From positions 248,001-312,000 of the forward strand of contig JAJVDF010000509.1 in NCBI GenBank assembly GCA_022410635.1: DNA of 64,000 nt, given 5' to 3'. Below, piece after piece: positions 11,270 to 23,219 of the stretch. A model generated the notes under the pieces. The model was not told the DNA's origin. It did no database searches and saw nothing but the letters and a program-made list of their open reading frames with translations. The stretch comes from Tretioscincus oriximinensis. Its lineage: Eukaryota > Chordata > Lepidosauria > Squamata > Gymnophthalmidae. How positions within the stretch are numbered: the first letter of the stretch is position 1; every line of letters begins with the position of its first letter. The position numbers were made by a program, and so were the translations under genes.

Positions 11270-12895
11270 AACAACAATAGCAACAACAATAAATCTNATT
11301 TTCTTTTACTACTTTTATTCACCTCGGTGTCTCTTGAATATGAACATTAAACATATAGAATTTGAAATAAAGAAGGGAAGAGACAAATATACCATTTGTC
11401 AAAGATTTGCAAATACAAGGCTGAGTTTTCAAATAAATTATGNATTACAATTTCTCCTCTTCCTTCTAGCTTTGTTTAAAACCCACAAACCTACACCAGG
11501 TAGCACTTTAACCTGGAGGAATACTAGTGAAAGATGATTTGGCTTCCTCGAGTTGGTTTTTATGAGCACCTCAATATAATTTTTAGGAAGATAAAGACAT
11601 AATATATGGAGTTAAAGCCATCTCCTAAAGGAAAGGTGAAATTGAAATTGGCTTGTCATTACTCACATAATGCACATTATAACAGGATATTTTAATGCAA
11701 TTTGGTTTGGAACAAAATTTCATCTCCTTCCAAGCAGTGCTTATAATATCCTGCTGCTCATACCTTTCAGCATTTTTGCCACTAATAGATGCTACTATTA
11801 GATTTAACAGGCTGATTTTACATTATCTGATTATTAACAACACAAACTTTCCATGCTCTAGTGGGAGAATTAAGAATAACATCCTTCAGGAGCAGACGGC
11901 CTAGAGAATTGTACAGACAAATGCAATTTGCCAAGTTTAAAATACATTATTGTGTTGTTATGCTAACATGCCATGTTATCACCTACGCTACTTACTCTGG
12001 GTTGTTACTTTGGTCCCTGTTGCTGTTCATCAGCAATAAAATTCATTTTCCATCTCTAGAAAGAGTTACTTATATTGAAATAATATTGCTCATTTATTCC
12101 AATAAAGCTAATTTCCTTTATTCACTTGAGTACAGGTATATTACAAAATATATTAATAACTTTTCTGAAGTGAATCCTCAACACATGACATGGGATATTC
12201 TTCAGTAATCACCCCTAGGCCAGGAAGATTTGCATTGCCATTTGCTTATGCAATGCAACTCAGCCTTGTGGCAACTTTCAGACTAGAAAATGAAAGTTTC
12301 CTGACATTAAAGTTCCTGGAGGGACTTCAGCAGGCTCCTGAGGAGGTTCTNGAAGACATCTTTGTAGCCTTGTGAAATGCGAACAGGATCCTGAATAGAG
12401 AGACAGGTCAGCCCTATGATAACAGCAGGAGCAAACTTGGCTAATAGCTGCAGAGGATTTTCTACTCTGTAACCAGTGCCCTCTTATCAGTAGATTCTGC
12501 TCTTTTAGAAACACTCCAGTTGTCTGATATCTCCCATTATCATACTGCCCAGTTTCCTAACCTGTAAATGCCACATGGATGTCATGCTTGAAATCCCTTT
12601 TAATAGAACTCAGAGAGGTTGATATTGCCCTAGTTGTGTTTTCCTATAAATATACATTTCAGCATTCAATTTTGATACATAAAATTAAACATGAAAAAGA
12701 GTAAAACACAGCTATAGACATCACTTACACTGCTGCATTTGACTGTTTCACAATAGGCAGAGAGTTATTCCCAAAAAGCCAATTATGGTAGATTAGGTAA
12801 GCAGTATTAGGATGCAATCAGTGAGATCTTCTAAAATTCCAGAATTTGGCATCATTTGTTCGTTATTCCACTTTCTTGTTGTTGGACAACAATAA
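11270..12895. other. AT-rich DNA, no gene seen
   Basis: No repeat recognised. Several small frames (for example 115 codons at 11861-12208) have background composition and no recognisable domain. Confidence 0.55.
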
Positions 12896-13990
12896 CAACA
12901 ACTTTTCTGCCCATCAGTTTAAAGTAGTGCCCTATTTTTTCTCTATTCACCCTATCCATCCCATGCATGATTTTGTACACTTCAATCAGATCACCTCTCA
13001 AATGTCGCCTTTTGAGGCTGAAGAGGCCCAGACGTTGCAGCCTGACTTCATAAGGGAGGTGCTCCAGATCATTGATAATTCTTGTTGCTCTTTTCTGCAC
13101 CTTCTCTAGTTCCACAATATCCCTCCTGAAATGTGGTGACCAGAACTGAACACAGTATTCCAAATGTGGCCACACCACAGATTTATAAAGAGGCAAAACA
13201 ACATTTGCTGGCTTGTTTTCGATTCCTTTCCTAATTATCCCCAANGTGGAATTTGCCTTTTTTGCTGCAGCTGCTGCACACTGGGTTGACATCTTCATTC
13301 ATCAACACCCCAAAGTGCTTTTCTTGCTTGGTCACAGAAAGCTTGGTTCCCATCAAGGTTGGTAGGAGTAATTGGGATTCTTTGCACCAATGTGCATGAC
13401 TTTGCACTTGCTTAAAGTTCATTTGCTACTTTAATGCCCACTGGAGCACCTTACAATTATTTTTAATTTTCACTACCCTGAACAGTTTAGTGTCATCAGC
13501 GAACTTGGCTACTTCACTATTTACCTCGGCATCCAGATCATTTATGAATATATTGAAAAGCAAAGGTCCCAGTAAAGACTCCTGAGGTACCCCACTTCTT
13601 ACCTCTTTCCACTCAGAAAATTGTCCATTTATTACTACCTTCTGTTTTCTATCTTTTAGCCAGTTTCCTATCTAGGACAAAGTCTGTCCTCTTGTACCAT
13701 GAGTGCGGGGCATTTTTAGGAGCCTTTGATGAGGGGCTTTATCAAAAGCCTTCTGAAAATCTAAATAGACAATATCAACTGGATCCCCTTTATCTACGTC
13801 TTTGTTAACACTCTCAAAGAATTCTAACAAGTTAGTAAGGCATGATTTACCTTTGCAGAAGCCATGCTGAGTTTCATTCAGCAAGGTGTGCTTCTCCGTG
13901 TGTTTAGTAATTTTATCCTTAATTATGGTTTCCAACACGTTACCAGAGACGTTAATGTTTTTGTGGGGACGCCATGCAGGTGACCCTGGC
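12896..13990 (-). pseudogene. CR1/L3-type LINE reverse transcriptase fragment
   Basis: The minus strand encodes, in order, several pieces of a CR1-clade reverse transcriptase. First is an N-terminal palm segment (TLLNETQHGFCKGKSCLTNL, then VYLDFQKAFDKAPHQRLL, about 13950-13700). Next is the segment with SGVPQESLLGPLLFNIFIND (about 13600-13530), then the catalytic FADD motif in VAKFADDTKLF (about 13510-13480). The C-terminal segment has LYKSVVWPHLEYCVQFWSPH, RRATRIINDLEHLPYEVRLQ and FSLKRRHLRGDLIEVYKIMH (13190-12950). The reading frame changes between these pieces, and the usual PQG is PQE. The endonuclease is missing and the 3' end is lost at a (GTT)n stretch near 12895. It is inactive. The palm segment at 13568-13668 is the one also found inside the Helitrons at 20437-20538 and 33741-33851. 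Confidence 0.88.
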
Positions 13991-14648
13991 ACACATCCTA
14001 AGGGGTTGTTAGTGATCCACTTGCTACAACCATCCTTTATTCTGTGACTTTTGATAGCAGATAAGGTACCACAAATCTAGCCAATAACTATTTACCCAAT
14101 AATTTGCTAAATTTAGACACCATTTGCTGCCTGGGGGAGATCTTGGCCAAAGTCACATGAGATAATGCTCTAGCCAGCGAATCGGGGAAGCATTGTGCAG
14201 GGGCCACAGCAGTGCAAGGGCAGCATCCTGCATGTTGCCATGGTAGTAGCTTCTCACAGGTAGGACGCTGCTGCTGCCTCACAAAAACCCAAGTAGGTGT
14301 GTCCTATGGGAGNGATGGCTTACACCCAGGATATCTAATATCCTAAATTATAAGCCTTTATATACACAGGGCCTAATTCCTGATTGATTGTGAGGGCAGT
14401 TTTCTTGACAGAGTTATAAAACTGGTTTGCCATGGTCCACTTCTGTGAAGACATTAATCTACCATTAATCTATAGACACTCCCATCTGACTCTTTACTAA
14501 ATCAGTGGATGCCTATTTATTCAAATAAGCAAATACACATTTATCATTTGTTTCAAATTCATTCAAACATGACCATATTTTTCCCCACAGTACCACTGAG
14601 AGTAGAGGCAATAAATGGCTCTAAATTTTAACATACTAAGAAAACTGC
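13991..14648. other. Unassigned DNA, no gene seen
   Basis: Slightly richer in G and C at 14120-14290, with no recognisable frame or repeat. Confidence 0.5.
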
Positions 14649-15170
14649 TGTTCATGAATCATAGAATCATAGAATCATAGAGTCGGAAGGGACCTCCAGG
14701 GTCATCGGGTCCAACCCCCTGCTCGATGCAGGATTCATTAAACCATCCCAGACAGATGACTGTCCAGTTTCTGTTTGAAAACTTCCAGGGAAGGCAAACT
14801 CACCGCCCCCTGTGGCAAACTGTTCCACTGATTTATCACCCTGACTGTTAGAAAGTTTTTTCTGATATCTAATCTAAATCTACTCCCTTGCAGTTTCATT
14901 CCATTGTTTCTAGTCCTTCCATGTGCTAATGAGAACAATGTTGATCCCTCTGCTCTGTGACAACCCTTCAGGTATTTGTAGAGAGCTATCAAGTCTCCTC
15001 TCAGTCTTCTCTTTTGCAGACTAAACATCCCTAGATCCTTTAACCGTTCCTCATAGGACATGGTTTCCATACCACTCACCTCTTTTGTACTTGCTCTAGT
15101 TTATCAATGTCCTTTTTAAATTGGNCCCCCCAGAACTGAACACAGTATTCCAAGTGTGGTCTTACCAAAG
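14649..15170 (-). mobile_element. 5'-truncated CR1 LINE, 3' end
   Basis: The plus-strand left end has the CR1 hallmark of repeated atcatagaatcatagaatc, which on the minus strand is the (ATTCTATG)n terminus. The 3' untranslated region (tggaagg, gggtccaaccccctgct in plus orientation) and the end of ORF2 follow. The 5' break lies near 15170. Tail type differs from the L3-type copies at 9639 and 15566, so at least two CR1-clade lineages are present. Confidence 0.92.
14738..15079 (-). pseudogene. C-terminal end of CR1 ORF2 (reverse transcriptase protein)
   Basis: This open 113-residue frame is the C-terminal tail of the CR1 reverse transcriptase protein. It includes YEERLKDLGMFSLQKRRLRG, DLIALYKYLKGCHRAEGSTL, FRLDIRKNFLTVRVINQWNS and LPSLEVFKQKLDSHLSGMV. 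These match the well-known conserved end of vertebrate CR1 proteins. All catalytic parts lie upstream and are absent. No stop codons interrupt it, so the copy is moderately young. Confidence 0.9.
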
Positions 15171-15565
15171 TACTGTACCAAAGATTTTCTAGGTTATACA
15201 GTTTTCTAATTCTCCCTGTTTAGTTAATGATATGTTTGGAGTAACATTATCAATTTGGAAGTGCATAGTAAATAACAGGTACATGGGCATATCTACTTTT
15301 CATACATTACGTATCTCATAAGTGACGGATACTGGTCAATGAAAGAATAGAAGTAACAGTAAAATCTAAAGATTGTGATTTAAGAAGTGAAGGTAGAATT
15401 TATAAGATATAGTAATACAACGTTTAAAAATAATATTTTACAAAACTTGAACATCATGATAAAAGTACAACAGGAGTTTTAAATACAAAAAATGCATCAA
15501 TGATCTTTAAGTATACAGAGGAGATGGCACCTTCCATTTGCTTATATATTACATAAAATTGAATC
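15171..15565. other. AT-rich DNA, no gene seen
   Basis: Lies between two LINE fragments; no frame or repeat recognised. Confidence 0.55.
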
Positions 15566-15788
15566 ATATCTACTTGGCTAGGATCTTTTGAAAGTGCCTC
15601 TGGGATGGAGCAACAGGCAGTACTCGTGATATACCATTTGCAGGGAGTCAAGAATAGGTGGAAATGTTGCCTTCTTCTGTTCGGACTGCCCCAGTTCAAT
15701 TGGTGGGCCTCTGTGGGAGACAGAATGCAGCACTAGATAGGTTCTGGCCTGATTCCACAGGACTCCTCTTATGTTCCTATGTTCTTAT
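15566..15788 (+). repeat. L3/CR1-type LINE 3' tail
   Basis: From ggatggagcaacaggcag to cttatgttcctatgttctta it aligns along its length with 9945-10141. It is truncated so that only the 3' untranslated region remains. It is more diverged than the copy at 9639 and the terminal repeats are imperfect. Confidence 0.8.
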
Positions 15789-17508
15789 GATATAACCCCC
15801 ATTTATACCATTTTAATGGTGTCAAAATCCAGTGACAAAATCTGCTTCCTAATTAGATTATTGGCAACAATATGTGGATTATTACTACTTATCCTATATT
15901 TTCAGANCATGTACAATTGTAAGTCTGAGAAAGTAACTTTAACATAAGCCACTTGCTCTCTGTCCTTTTAATATCATATTGCTGGGAATTATTTCCTTTA
16001 TTTAAGCACTATCCGTGCCCTTTTAAACATTTTTACTTAGAAGTAGGAGCTGCACAGAATGCTTTAAGATTTCGTATTTTCTTCTTCCATATGCAGAATG
16101 GCACAATGTAAAGAGCATTATATGCTTGCTATCAACTCACTACAGAAGATATGGCTTTTAAAGTCATCTGCATACCTTTTTGGTATGGAGATACTATCTA
16201 AATATAGACCCATAGACCATGTTACATCTGATCACCACGAATTTGCATCGTAATGAAAGGACAATTTCAAACATGAGAAATAGTCCTTTGATTCTGGGAA
16301 TACTGCAAAGGGAAAATCCTGCAAATTGAATTTGAAATAAAGGAACAATCTTAGGTACTCTTATGGTTCATTGAAAGTGCCATAAAAATGCTCTGTGCCT
16401 TGTGGATCCTGTTTGGGAATAAAGATGAGTGGAAGGCAGCAAATGGCATTTGCTTACATTATGCATATTTGTACAGAAGCAGAAAATAAAAATCCATATG
16501 AATATAATTTCACAAAAATAGAACTATCCAAAGTAAGAAAAGGAAGTCTTGCACCTCTCTGGCATTTTCTAAAACAATGCTATGCTAAAACAAATTTTAG
16601 AGAAGATGTCTTATTGCTTTTAAATGCATCAAGCAACAGAAAATAAATTGNTTTAGTATTCTGACAGTAATTTGATATTTTGGCATTCCTTGCAGTGTCT
16701 TCCTTGTGAGGTTCCTGGGATGCTGTACCATTCTCTCATTGTTTCATGTGATCATCCATCTCTAATTCTATTACTGAATATTGAAATGCTTATTATAAAG
16801 TCATTAGCAATCTTTCAAAATAACACTGAAATTTCAAGCCCAATTTAATCAATTGGAAAGCACAATACAACTTTATTCTGTTTCCCCCCATATCTTCCTT
16901 CTCCTTTTTCCTTGCTTCCTTCCTTTTTACCTTTTCTATTTTTCTTTTTTGTGAGGATGGGGTGGAAACAATAGAGAACTTCTAATGAGATGTATACTTC
17001 CAAAGTTTTTTGCCTGAAAATGCCTCCAAGCAGTATCATATACAATAGCTTAGTTGACGACTGCTTATTTTGGATTTCTGCTGACTCTTTTGAGCTGTTG
17101 TTGAGCACTTATGTATGTCCTACAGTAACACATACTCTCTTGCTGAATTTTATAATTCTTTCATTATTAGAGTTGCATTTGCAGCTAGTTATTGATATCT
17201 TGTTTGAACTCTTAGGGCCTTTTCACATTTACCCTTAGTATTGACAAGGAAGGGAATATATGAGTCCCTCTTTCACTCTCCAGCGTGGTTTAGGAGAAGA
17301 GACCACAAAATCATACAGGAGGAGAACTACTTTAGTGATACAACAAACCATGCTGCTCAAATGTCCCAATCCAAATAGTTTTAAACACCAAGAACTTTCA
17401 GTTCTGGCCTCCAGATCATTCAGAATTTCACTCCATTACAATTCCAAAATTTGCACAATTTTCAGAACCAACATCATCTATGACAAAGAACATGGAATCC
17501 CTAGCTCT
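15789..17508. other. AT-rich DNA with a pyrimidine tract at about 16880-16955
   Basis: No gene seen. The C/T-rich tract produces a lysine-rich minus-strand frame that is not a gene. Confidence 0.55.
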
Positions 17509-17895
17509 GCAGAAGAAGAAGAAGAGGAGGAGGAGGAGGAGGGGAGGAGGAAGAAGAAGATGAAGAAGAGAGGGAGGAGGAGGAAGAAGTAGATGAAGAG
17601 AAGGAGGAGGAGAATCTGGTTTTATATGCTGCTCTTCTCACCCAAAGGAACTTATAGCTGCTAGTTACAAGGTTAGTTTGTGATCAAAGGCTTATAGCTA
17701 TTCCATCTTCCCCACCACTACCTCCCCATTTGTGGTGGTACCCATTAATCTAATTGCAGAGTTCTTTCACAAAATGCTTTTGAATAGCTAAAGCTGAAGC
17801 CAGTAGAGGGTGCTCAGCCACAACCAACATAGGACTTCGAGAATGGACCTCTGGATTGAGAAACCATCTCTTAACTGCTATACCATTTGCTGCAG
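17509..17895 (-). mobile_element. Diverged tRNA-derived SINE with GAA/GAG-rich tail
   Basis: The plus-strand left end is a purine microsatellite, (GAA)n to (GAG)n, at 17509-17615. It is followed by ctggttttatatgctgctct, the same tail type as the piece at 23497. The right end has an A-box-like stretch on the minus strand (tggtatagcagttaagag, 17885-17868) close to the expected head. The body is strongly diverged and the B box is poor. A 110-codon plus-strand frame with a long glutamate run is an artefact of the tail. Confidence 0.6.
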
Positions 17896-19765
17896 AATAG
17901 TGCAGTTAACTTTGGTTTTATATTGTATATCCACAATAGAGGGGAAAATAATCCATGTATAAATCCTTATTGGCATTTTTGTCCCATAAACTCTTCCTTC
18001 ATTATGTCATCATGATTGGAAGCCCTACAAACATAACATGGAATGGAAAATTTAATTTCACTAAGGCCCTGTTAAAACTGGTCTGGTTTCCTTTAAAGAA
18101 GTAAAGCAAATACTGAAAAATGCAATTTGCTTTTACACAGCATCAGCTTTGCTGGAAGCGCAGCAATATCCCATCATCAGTTTGCTCCTTTGCAAATAGT
18201 GTTGTGGGTTTTGTGGGGGATAGGGCAGGGCTGTAAACCTCCCCCTGGCCATTGGCTAGTGTGGGATGTCCCAANAGAGTTGTCCAGCCACTAATCTTCT
18301 CAATCTATCCGGTTTTTGCATCAGACAATATCAGATGTCCAATATGACACTTTTTGGCTGCAAAATTGAGTCTGTTGGCTTCTGACAAATCCAGAGACAC
18401 TCCCAAGCTACAGCCACCCCAGTGCCAATGATGTCCTTCCATTGCTTCTATTGCTGCTCCAATTCCTTCCTAAATTCTTTTCATCTATCTCAATGTCATG
18501 ACAATTGTTTAACCAGAACTATAGAAAAAAGACTGAAATTAGAAATTATATCCTGAAATTAGAAACTAACCTGCGTTGCCAAACTTTGGAGACTAATGAT
18601 GAGGGAAAGTAATTTAGCCTCCGGGGAATTTGACTATTTAAATGTGCATTTTGTGTACTTATTCCTTTAAGAAACAACTGGAAGGACGAATGCTCTGCTT
18701 GATTGCATCCTAAGAATATCAACTATATTTTTATAGTCCATACTTTAGCGTAAGTGCAACTGATTAAAAGAAATAATGAATGAATGCCTGTCTTGGTCAA
18801 ATCAAAATTCAAGGTTTTTCCTCTTTTTCAATAAAAAATATTACCAGTATTTGCTTTCAGAAGGTGGGGTGAATAAAAAGCAGACAACTATGATTCCCTA
18901 GTCCAAAGGCTTCTCCAGTTTAATTCAAATTGCCTGTGGGTAATCTTTATTGTTATTTTTATTAGATGGTACAAATGCATTGATTCAGTTGCAATATGTT
19001 CTCAGAGCAATATATTATTGTTGATTTTCTTACTGCAAATGCAAACAATAACAGCAACAAAATTGTAAGTTTTTTTAAAAATAAATAAAATTGTCATTAA
19101 GAAGTTCGTTTATACCAGCATTTATCATATAATTGACAGCACAATAGTAATTTTGTAATGCTTGTAGTTTTGTGGTCTTACATTTTTAATCCAATACTCA
19201 TATATCATTTGAACATTAGGGTAAGTAGATGTTAATATCATCTGATTGCTTTTTAGTAATTGAAACCATCTTTAACAAGTTGTTTAATGACCTGGACAAT
19301 GTGCCTGTAATACTATATGAGCAAGGAAGATGGAAAAACTTTTTTTTTCCTTTGCCTTTTTCTTTTTTGCTATGCCAGTTATAGATAATAGGTTAATGTA
19401 TAATAGAAAATCTGCAGAATCTGAAAGAAAAGATAGAGGTATTTATCTGGTGTACATAAAAACATGAATTTACAAAATTTGTGGCCTGCATTTAAAATCA
19501 GTCTTAACAACTCAGAAAGCATTATTTTTCTGAATATGTTCTGCATATATATTTACTAAAAGGCATGGTTTGACAATTATATTAAATATACCAGTTGATA
19601 ATGCAGCACTTGGTAGCAGTTTGTTTAAAATTTAACTGTGTTCAGCTTAGTTTGAAAGAGCTTTCTCTTTTCTAGATAACTGTTCTCACCCTAAAAGTGG
19701 AGTGAAGGTGGATTAAAAATTGGGTGTCACTGTAACTCATATTTTAATCCAGCTTCAATCCACTT
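17896..19765. other. AT-rich DNA, no gene seen
   Basis: No reading frame. The block 18060-18430 is richer in G and C and starts with aaggccctgttaaaactggt, which looks like the end of a miniature DNA element, but I found no matching right end. Confidence 0.5.
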
Positions 19766-20341
19766 TAGAGGGAGTGAAGACATGGAGAGAGGCGGCAAGG
19801 AACAAAGGGGGTAGGAAGAGACAGGCAAGAGGCCAAGGGGGTTGGATACTGTGTTGGATGCAGAATGATGGTTGAGATCATAAGCAGTCAGTGTCCAGAG
19901 AAGTGCAGGCCTCTAATGTCTGGGAGGCCAGTATAAGAGAGATGGGGATGGGGTGCAAGTAGCCCCCTGCCCCCCGGAGGAGCAGCCATAGGGCAAGGGA
20001 TGACCCTCCTTCTCTCCTGTCTGTCCTGTAAGTCACCCTTGCCCAATGGCCACTACTCCAGGGCTTACTTGTAGCCTGTTTCCACCTCTCTTCTGCTGCC
20101 TTCTTGGTCAAACTCTCCACTGTGTGTCCAACCAGGAGGGCCTTGAAAACCATTTGCCTAACCCAAGGCCATGACCAGCATGTCATGCAAAGGGATCCCC
20201 AAGAGAGGAGGAAACAGAGATCATTGGACTGAGTCTATAGAGGGGGCAAGGGAGGGAGTATATGGAAGCATGGATGGGAGCAAGGGGGGAAAGGGGCAAG
20301 GGCCCATTGCATTACCCAACACATTGGGTTAATTCCACTAG
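19766..20341 (+). mobile_element. Helitron-like element, 3' end (copy H3)
   Basis: The right end has the Helitron terminus. A hairpin (acccaa-caca-ttgggt, about 20313-20329) is followed after a few bases by taattccactag, ending in CTAG at 20338-20341 with T next. The last 80 bases (catggatgggagcaaggggg) match the ends of the two neighbours H1 and H2. The interior is GC-rich and unrelated to H1. The left boundary is uncertain: 19766 is where composition changes, not a seen terminus. No Rep/helicase frame, so non-autonomous. Confidence 0.6.
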
Positions 20342-20821
20342 TAAGTAATAAAAGACGTGTGGGAGAGTTCAACCACCCGAGGTATAATGACCCACGACAG
20401 GTCATTGGCAGCCTCCAAAGACCAGAGTCCTGTGTTGGAAACTGACTAAAAGACAGAAAACAAAGGGAAATAATAAATGGACAGTTCTCTGGGTGGAAAG
20501 GTGTAAGATGTGGAATACCCCAGGGACTAGTACTGGGAGGGACAGAAAGGAAGGAAAAACAAAGGAAGTAATAGATGAAAGATGCAAGGGAAGGGAGGAA
20601 GATAAAGAAGAAAAATAAAGAAGGAAAGGAAGAAGGAAGAAAAACAGAAAGAAAAAAAAGAAAGAAGGAATGAAAGAAGGAATGAAACAAAGAAGCAGCA
20701 ATTAAAAGGAGGATGGGAAGGGCAAGGAAGAGAAGGTGTTGGTGGAGGCATGGATGGGANAAAGGGGAGGAGGGACCAGATAATGTTACATTACTGTAAT
20801 GCAAAGGGCTAATTCCACTAG
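20342..20821 (+). mobile_element. Non-autonomous Helitron with captured CR1 fragment (copy H1)
   Basis: It starts directly after the CTAG of the preceding copy and ends with a small hairpin (cattac/gtaatg) and taattccactag, with CTAG at 20818-20821 and T next. It aligns along almost its whole length with the minus-strand copy at 33489-33954. The order is: an agttcaac stretch near the left end, ccagagtcctg, the CR1 piece, a GGAA/GAAA-rich stretch and tggatggga near the right end. No Rep/helicase protein is encoded, so it would depend on an autonomous Helitron. Its own 5' dinucleotide is TA instead of the TC expected, so that end is altered or lost at the junction. Confidence 0.7.
20437..20538 (+). 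pseudogene. CR1 reverse transcriptase fragment inside Helitron H1
   Basis: About 100 bases (ggaaactgactaaaagacag to the end of the PQG region) match the CR1/L3 reverse transcriptase fragment at 13668-13568 with only scattered differences. In sense they encode the stretch just before and including the conserved G-x-PQG motif of the palm. The fragment begins and ends inside the domain and is flanked by non-CR1 Helitron sequence, so it is a captured piece and not an independent insertion with a LINE 3' end. It has no coding function. Confidence 0.75.
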
Positions 20822-23219
20822 TATTTAAAGACTACTCAAAATGAGTTTTATATATAAGAATTTTCTTCTTTAAGTTTGAAGTGTATAACCTATGTCCAGA
20901 ATGAGTTGCTGAAGTGAAAAATAAGAGAATACATTGGCATTTGTTTTTATTATCATTTATTCTTTGCTTTGACAATAGCTCCTTGGATTCAAAAAATAAT
21001 CATGTTATAGAAATNAAAAAAGAAAAAAATAATTTTAAAATTGGAATAATGTGGGTGACATATTGCCACATTAATAATTCACTACTTTAAATTACTGAGA
21101 AAAAGTCGGCTTTTCTGAAAACATTTGAAAGTGAAATGGGAATGAATCTGAGAATAATTCTAGATGTCCAAAGTCTCTTAACTTGGTTGCAACTTATGCA
21201 GGTTCCCTTGGAATAATGATGGCTGCCATTGAGGAATGGATGTCTGTGTACTAAATGGGTCCTTACAAAGCTTCCTATGCAGGACTATTAGAGATGGGTA
21301 AAGTTCTGCTCACATTTATGCATTTGTAAGAAGAGTTCAATTTAAATTAATTCTCATCACTCAGCGTATACAGGTATTCTCAAGTTCATATTTGAATTAA
21401 GTGAATTATCCTTGGTATTAACAAACAACAGAAGAATTCACATTTGGGGTATTTTCCCATTGTAAAAGACCTATTTTCAATGGATAATAAGTGGATGTTC
21501 ATGCTTGCGAACATATTTCAGCGCAAAAATCTAATTGTTTGCTGTTGAAACAAGCAAATGAAAACCTGGTTTGAAATGAAAATTGTGTTCATACACATCC
21601 CTAATGTATTTGCAGAACTTCAACTAAGGGAGTGAGGCAGTTCAGCTGTATCAGTTATTGATTCTGAGGCACTGGTGGTGGGGGCTGCTGGTGCTGTTTC
21701 TATCCACAGGCCTCTCTCTCTCTCCTCAGACAATTTTAAGGCCTTGAAGATGCTGAGATCTGAAAAAAGACCCTCACCATCGCAACGACATAGCATTTCA
21801 GGACTGGCACACGTGTGGCACATCTACTCTGACATGATTGAGCTTAATTCCCTATTTGCCCCGATGCATCTATACTCCATGGCAAGAAAATGGCACACTT
21901 ATAGGAGACCACTTTAAAGCACTTTCTTGGGCATTCCCAGATGTTGACCAGGATGTGGTCAACATTATTAATTATTTTTACAGATTCCCTGGGGAAGTTC
22001 AAAACTTTTAAAAGCAAAGTCTTTTAACATTTGGAACAAGCATTTGGAAATGTCTTGAACTCAGAACAAAACACGTATTAAAAATTACTTGTTCCAAATT
22101 CAGAACAAAACCATCCCCTGTTTTATCAGCTGGAACAATGCCCTTAAAAAAGTTTTGTAAGTTCTTTGTAGCATGTGCTGCAGAGAGCACTCCTAGGCTG
22201 AAAAAAATCTGACTCAAAACAAACAAGCAAACAAGCAAAAACAGGTTGGATAGCCACCCACTTGGGCAACTGGCCAAACCTGGTCTAACTTTGTGGGTCT
22301 TGGGAAATCATCCCCCTACAAGATGGATCTTTGTTTTCTTCATTTTATTTCAGAATGCCGTGCTGCATTCAGTATTGTTTATTACCTCAACTGTGTGAAA
22401 AAGCTATCTGTGCTTCTTGCATTGTTATTAATAGCCAGTGTGATATATTATAATTAATTCTTAACCTTGTTGACAGCAGTTGTTGCAAAGTTATTTGTGA
22501 CACAGGCAGATCCCTTAGCACACAGTGGGACATGGAAGCAGACTGAGAATGAATCACTGACAACAAGGAAGCAATATAATAATTTGCTGCAAAGACAATT
22601 AACATTCTGCCTGCTAATTACGCGGTTCTCAGCAGCACTCAAAACAGTTCTTAACCAAATCTGATTAAACAGGAAAATAATGAAACAAACTAAATGTCCT
22701 AATGTCAAAGGACTTGGATCCAGAGATGATATATGACCTGGCTTCTTGTGTACTTGCAATATAGCATATGCTACTCATCATTTACTTTCCTTCCAAGCAC
22801 AAAGGTGATACCAAGATGAGATGAAAAACTGGCCTGAACAAGAGTAAATTGAAAAACTGAAGTGTTTCTAAATTATCAAAGAAGGCAGACTATCTAGAAG
22901 CACCATCACATTTCTGATTTTCAAGTTCAAATATTTCAGTAGCCTATAAATATCTGTAACTCAAATCATTAACTCAAAGTTTGGGTCACCAGAGTGTCCA
23001 GTCTTAGAATTGGCTGAAAGGTCCATAATTCACTGTGTTCAGGATCATAAATTTTTAAATAGTTCAATGCAGAACTAACCCCCTCTAGCTTTGCCTCTTC
23101 TTATTCCACCTTTCGATAGGACTTCCTTTTACTTGTCTTGATCTTTGTCCCACAAATCAGAGGGGCCAATGGCCACTGCAGTATTTCAATAAAAGAAACT
23201 CATACTACGGAATTAACAA
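20822..23219. other. AT-rich DNA, no gene seen
   Basis: No gene recognised. A short (TC)n lies near 21712-21724. The stretch 22450-22680 has a more even composition with homeodomain-like cores (gctaattacgcgg) but nothing decisive. Confidence 0.5.

Noticed and set aside
17260..17592. A 110-codon ORF with an acidic tail, like a nuclear acidic protein
   Set aside because: The glutamate/lysine tail is the SINE's GAA/GAG repeat and the rest has no domain.
20235..20804. A 189-codon minus-strand ORF rich in Phe, Ser and Leu, similar to membrane proteins
   Set aside because: It is the reverse of the Helitron's purine-rich tract; hydrophobicity results from TTC/TTT/CTT codons.
22450..22680. A conserved regulatory element with homeodomain-like sites
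   Set aside because: Only short TAATTA-like cores support it, which are expected by chance in AT-rich DNA; conservation cannot be judged from one sequence.
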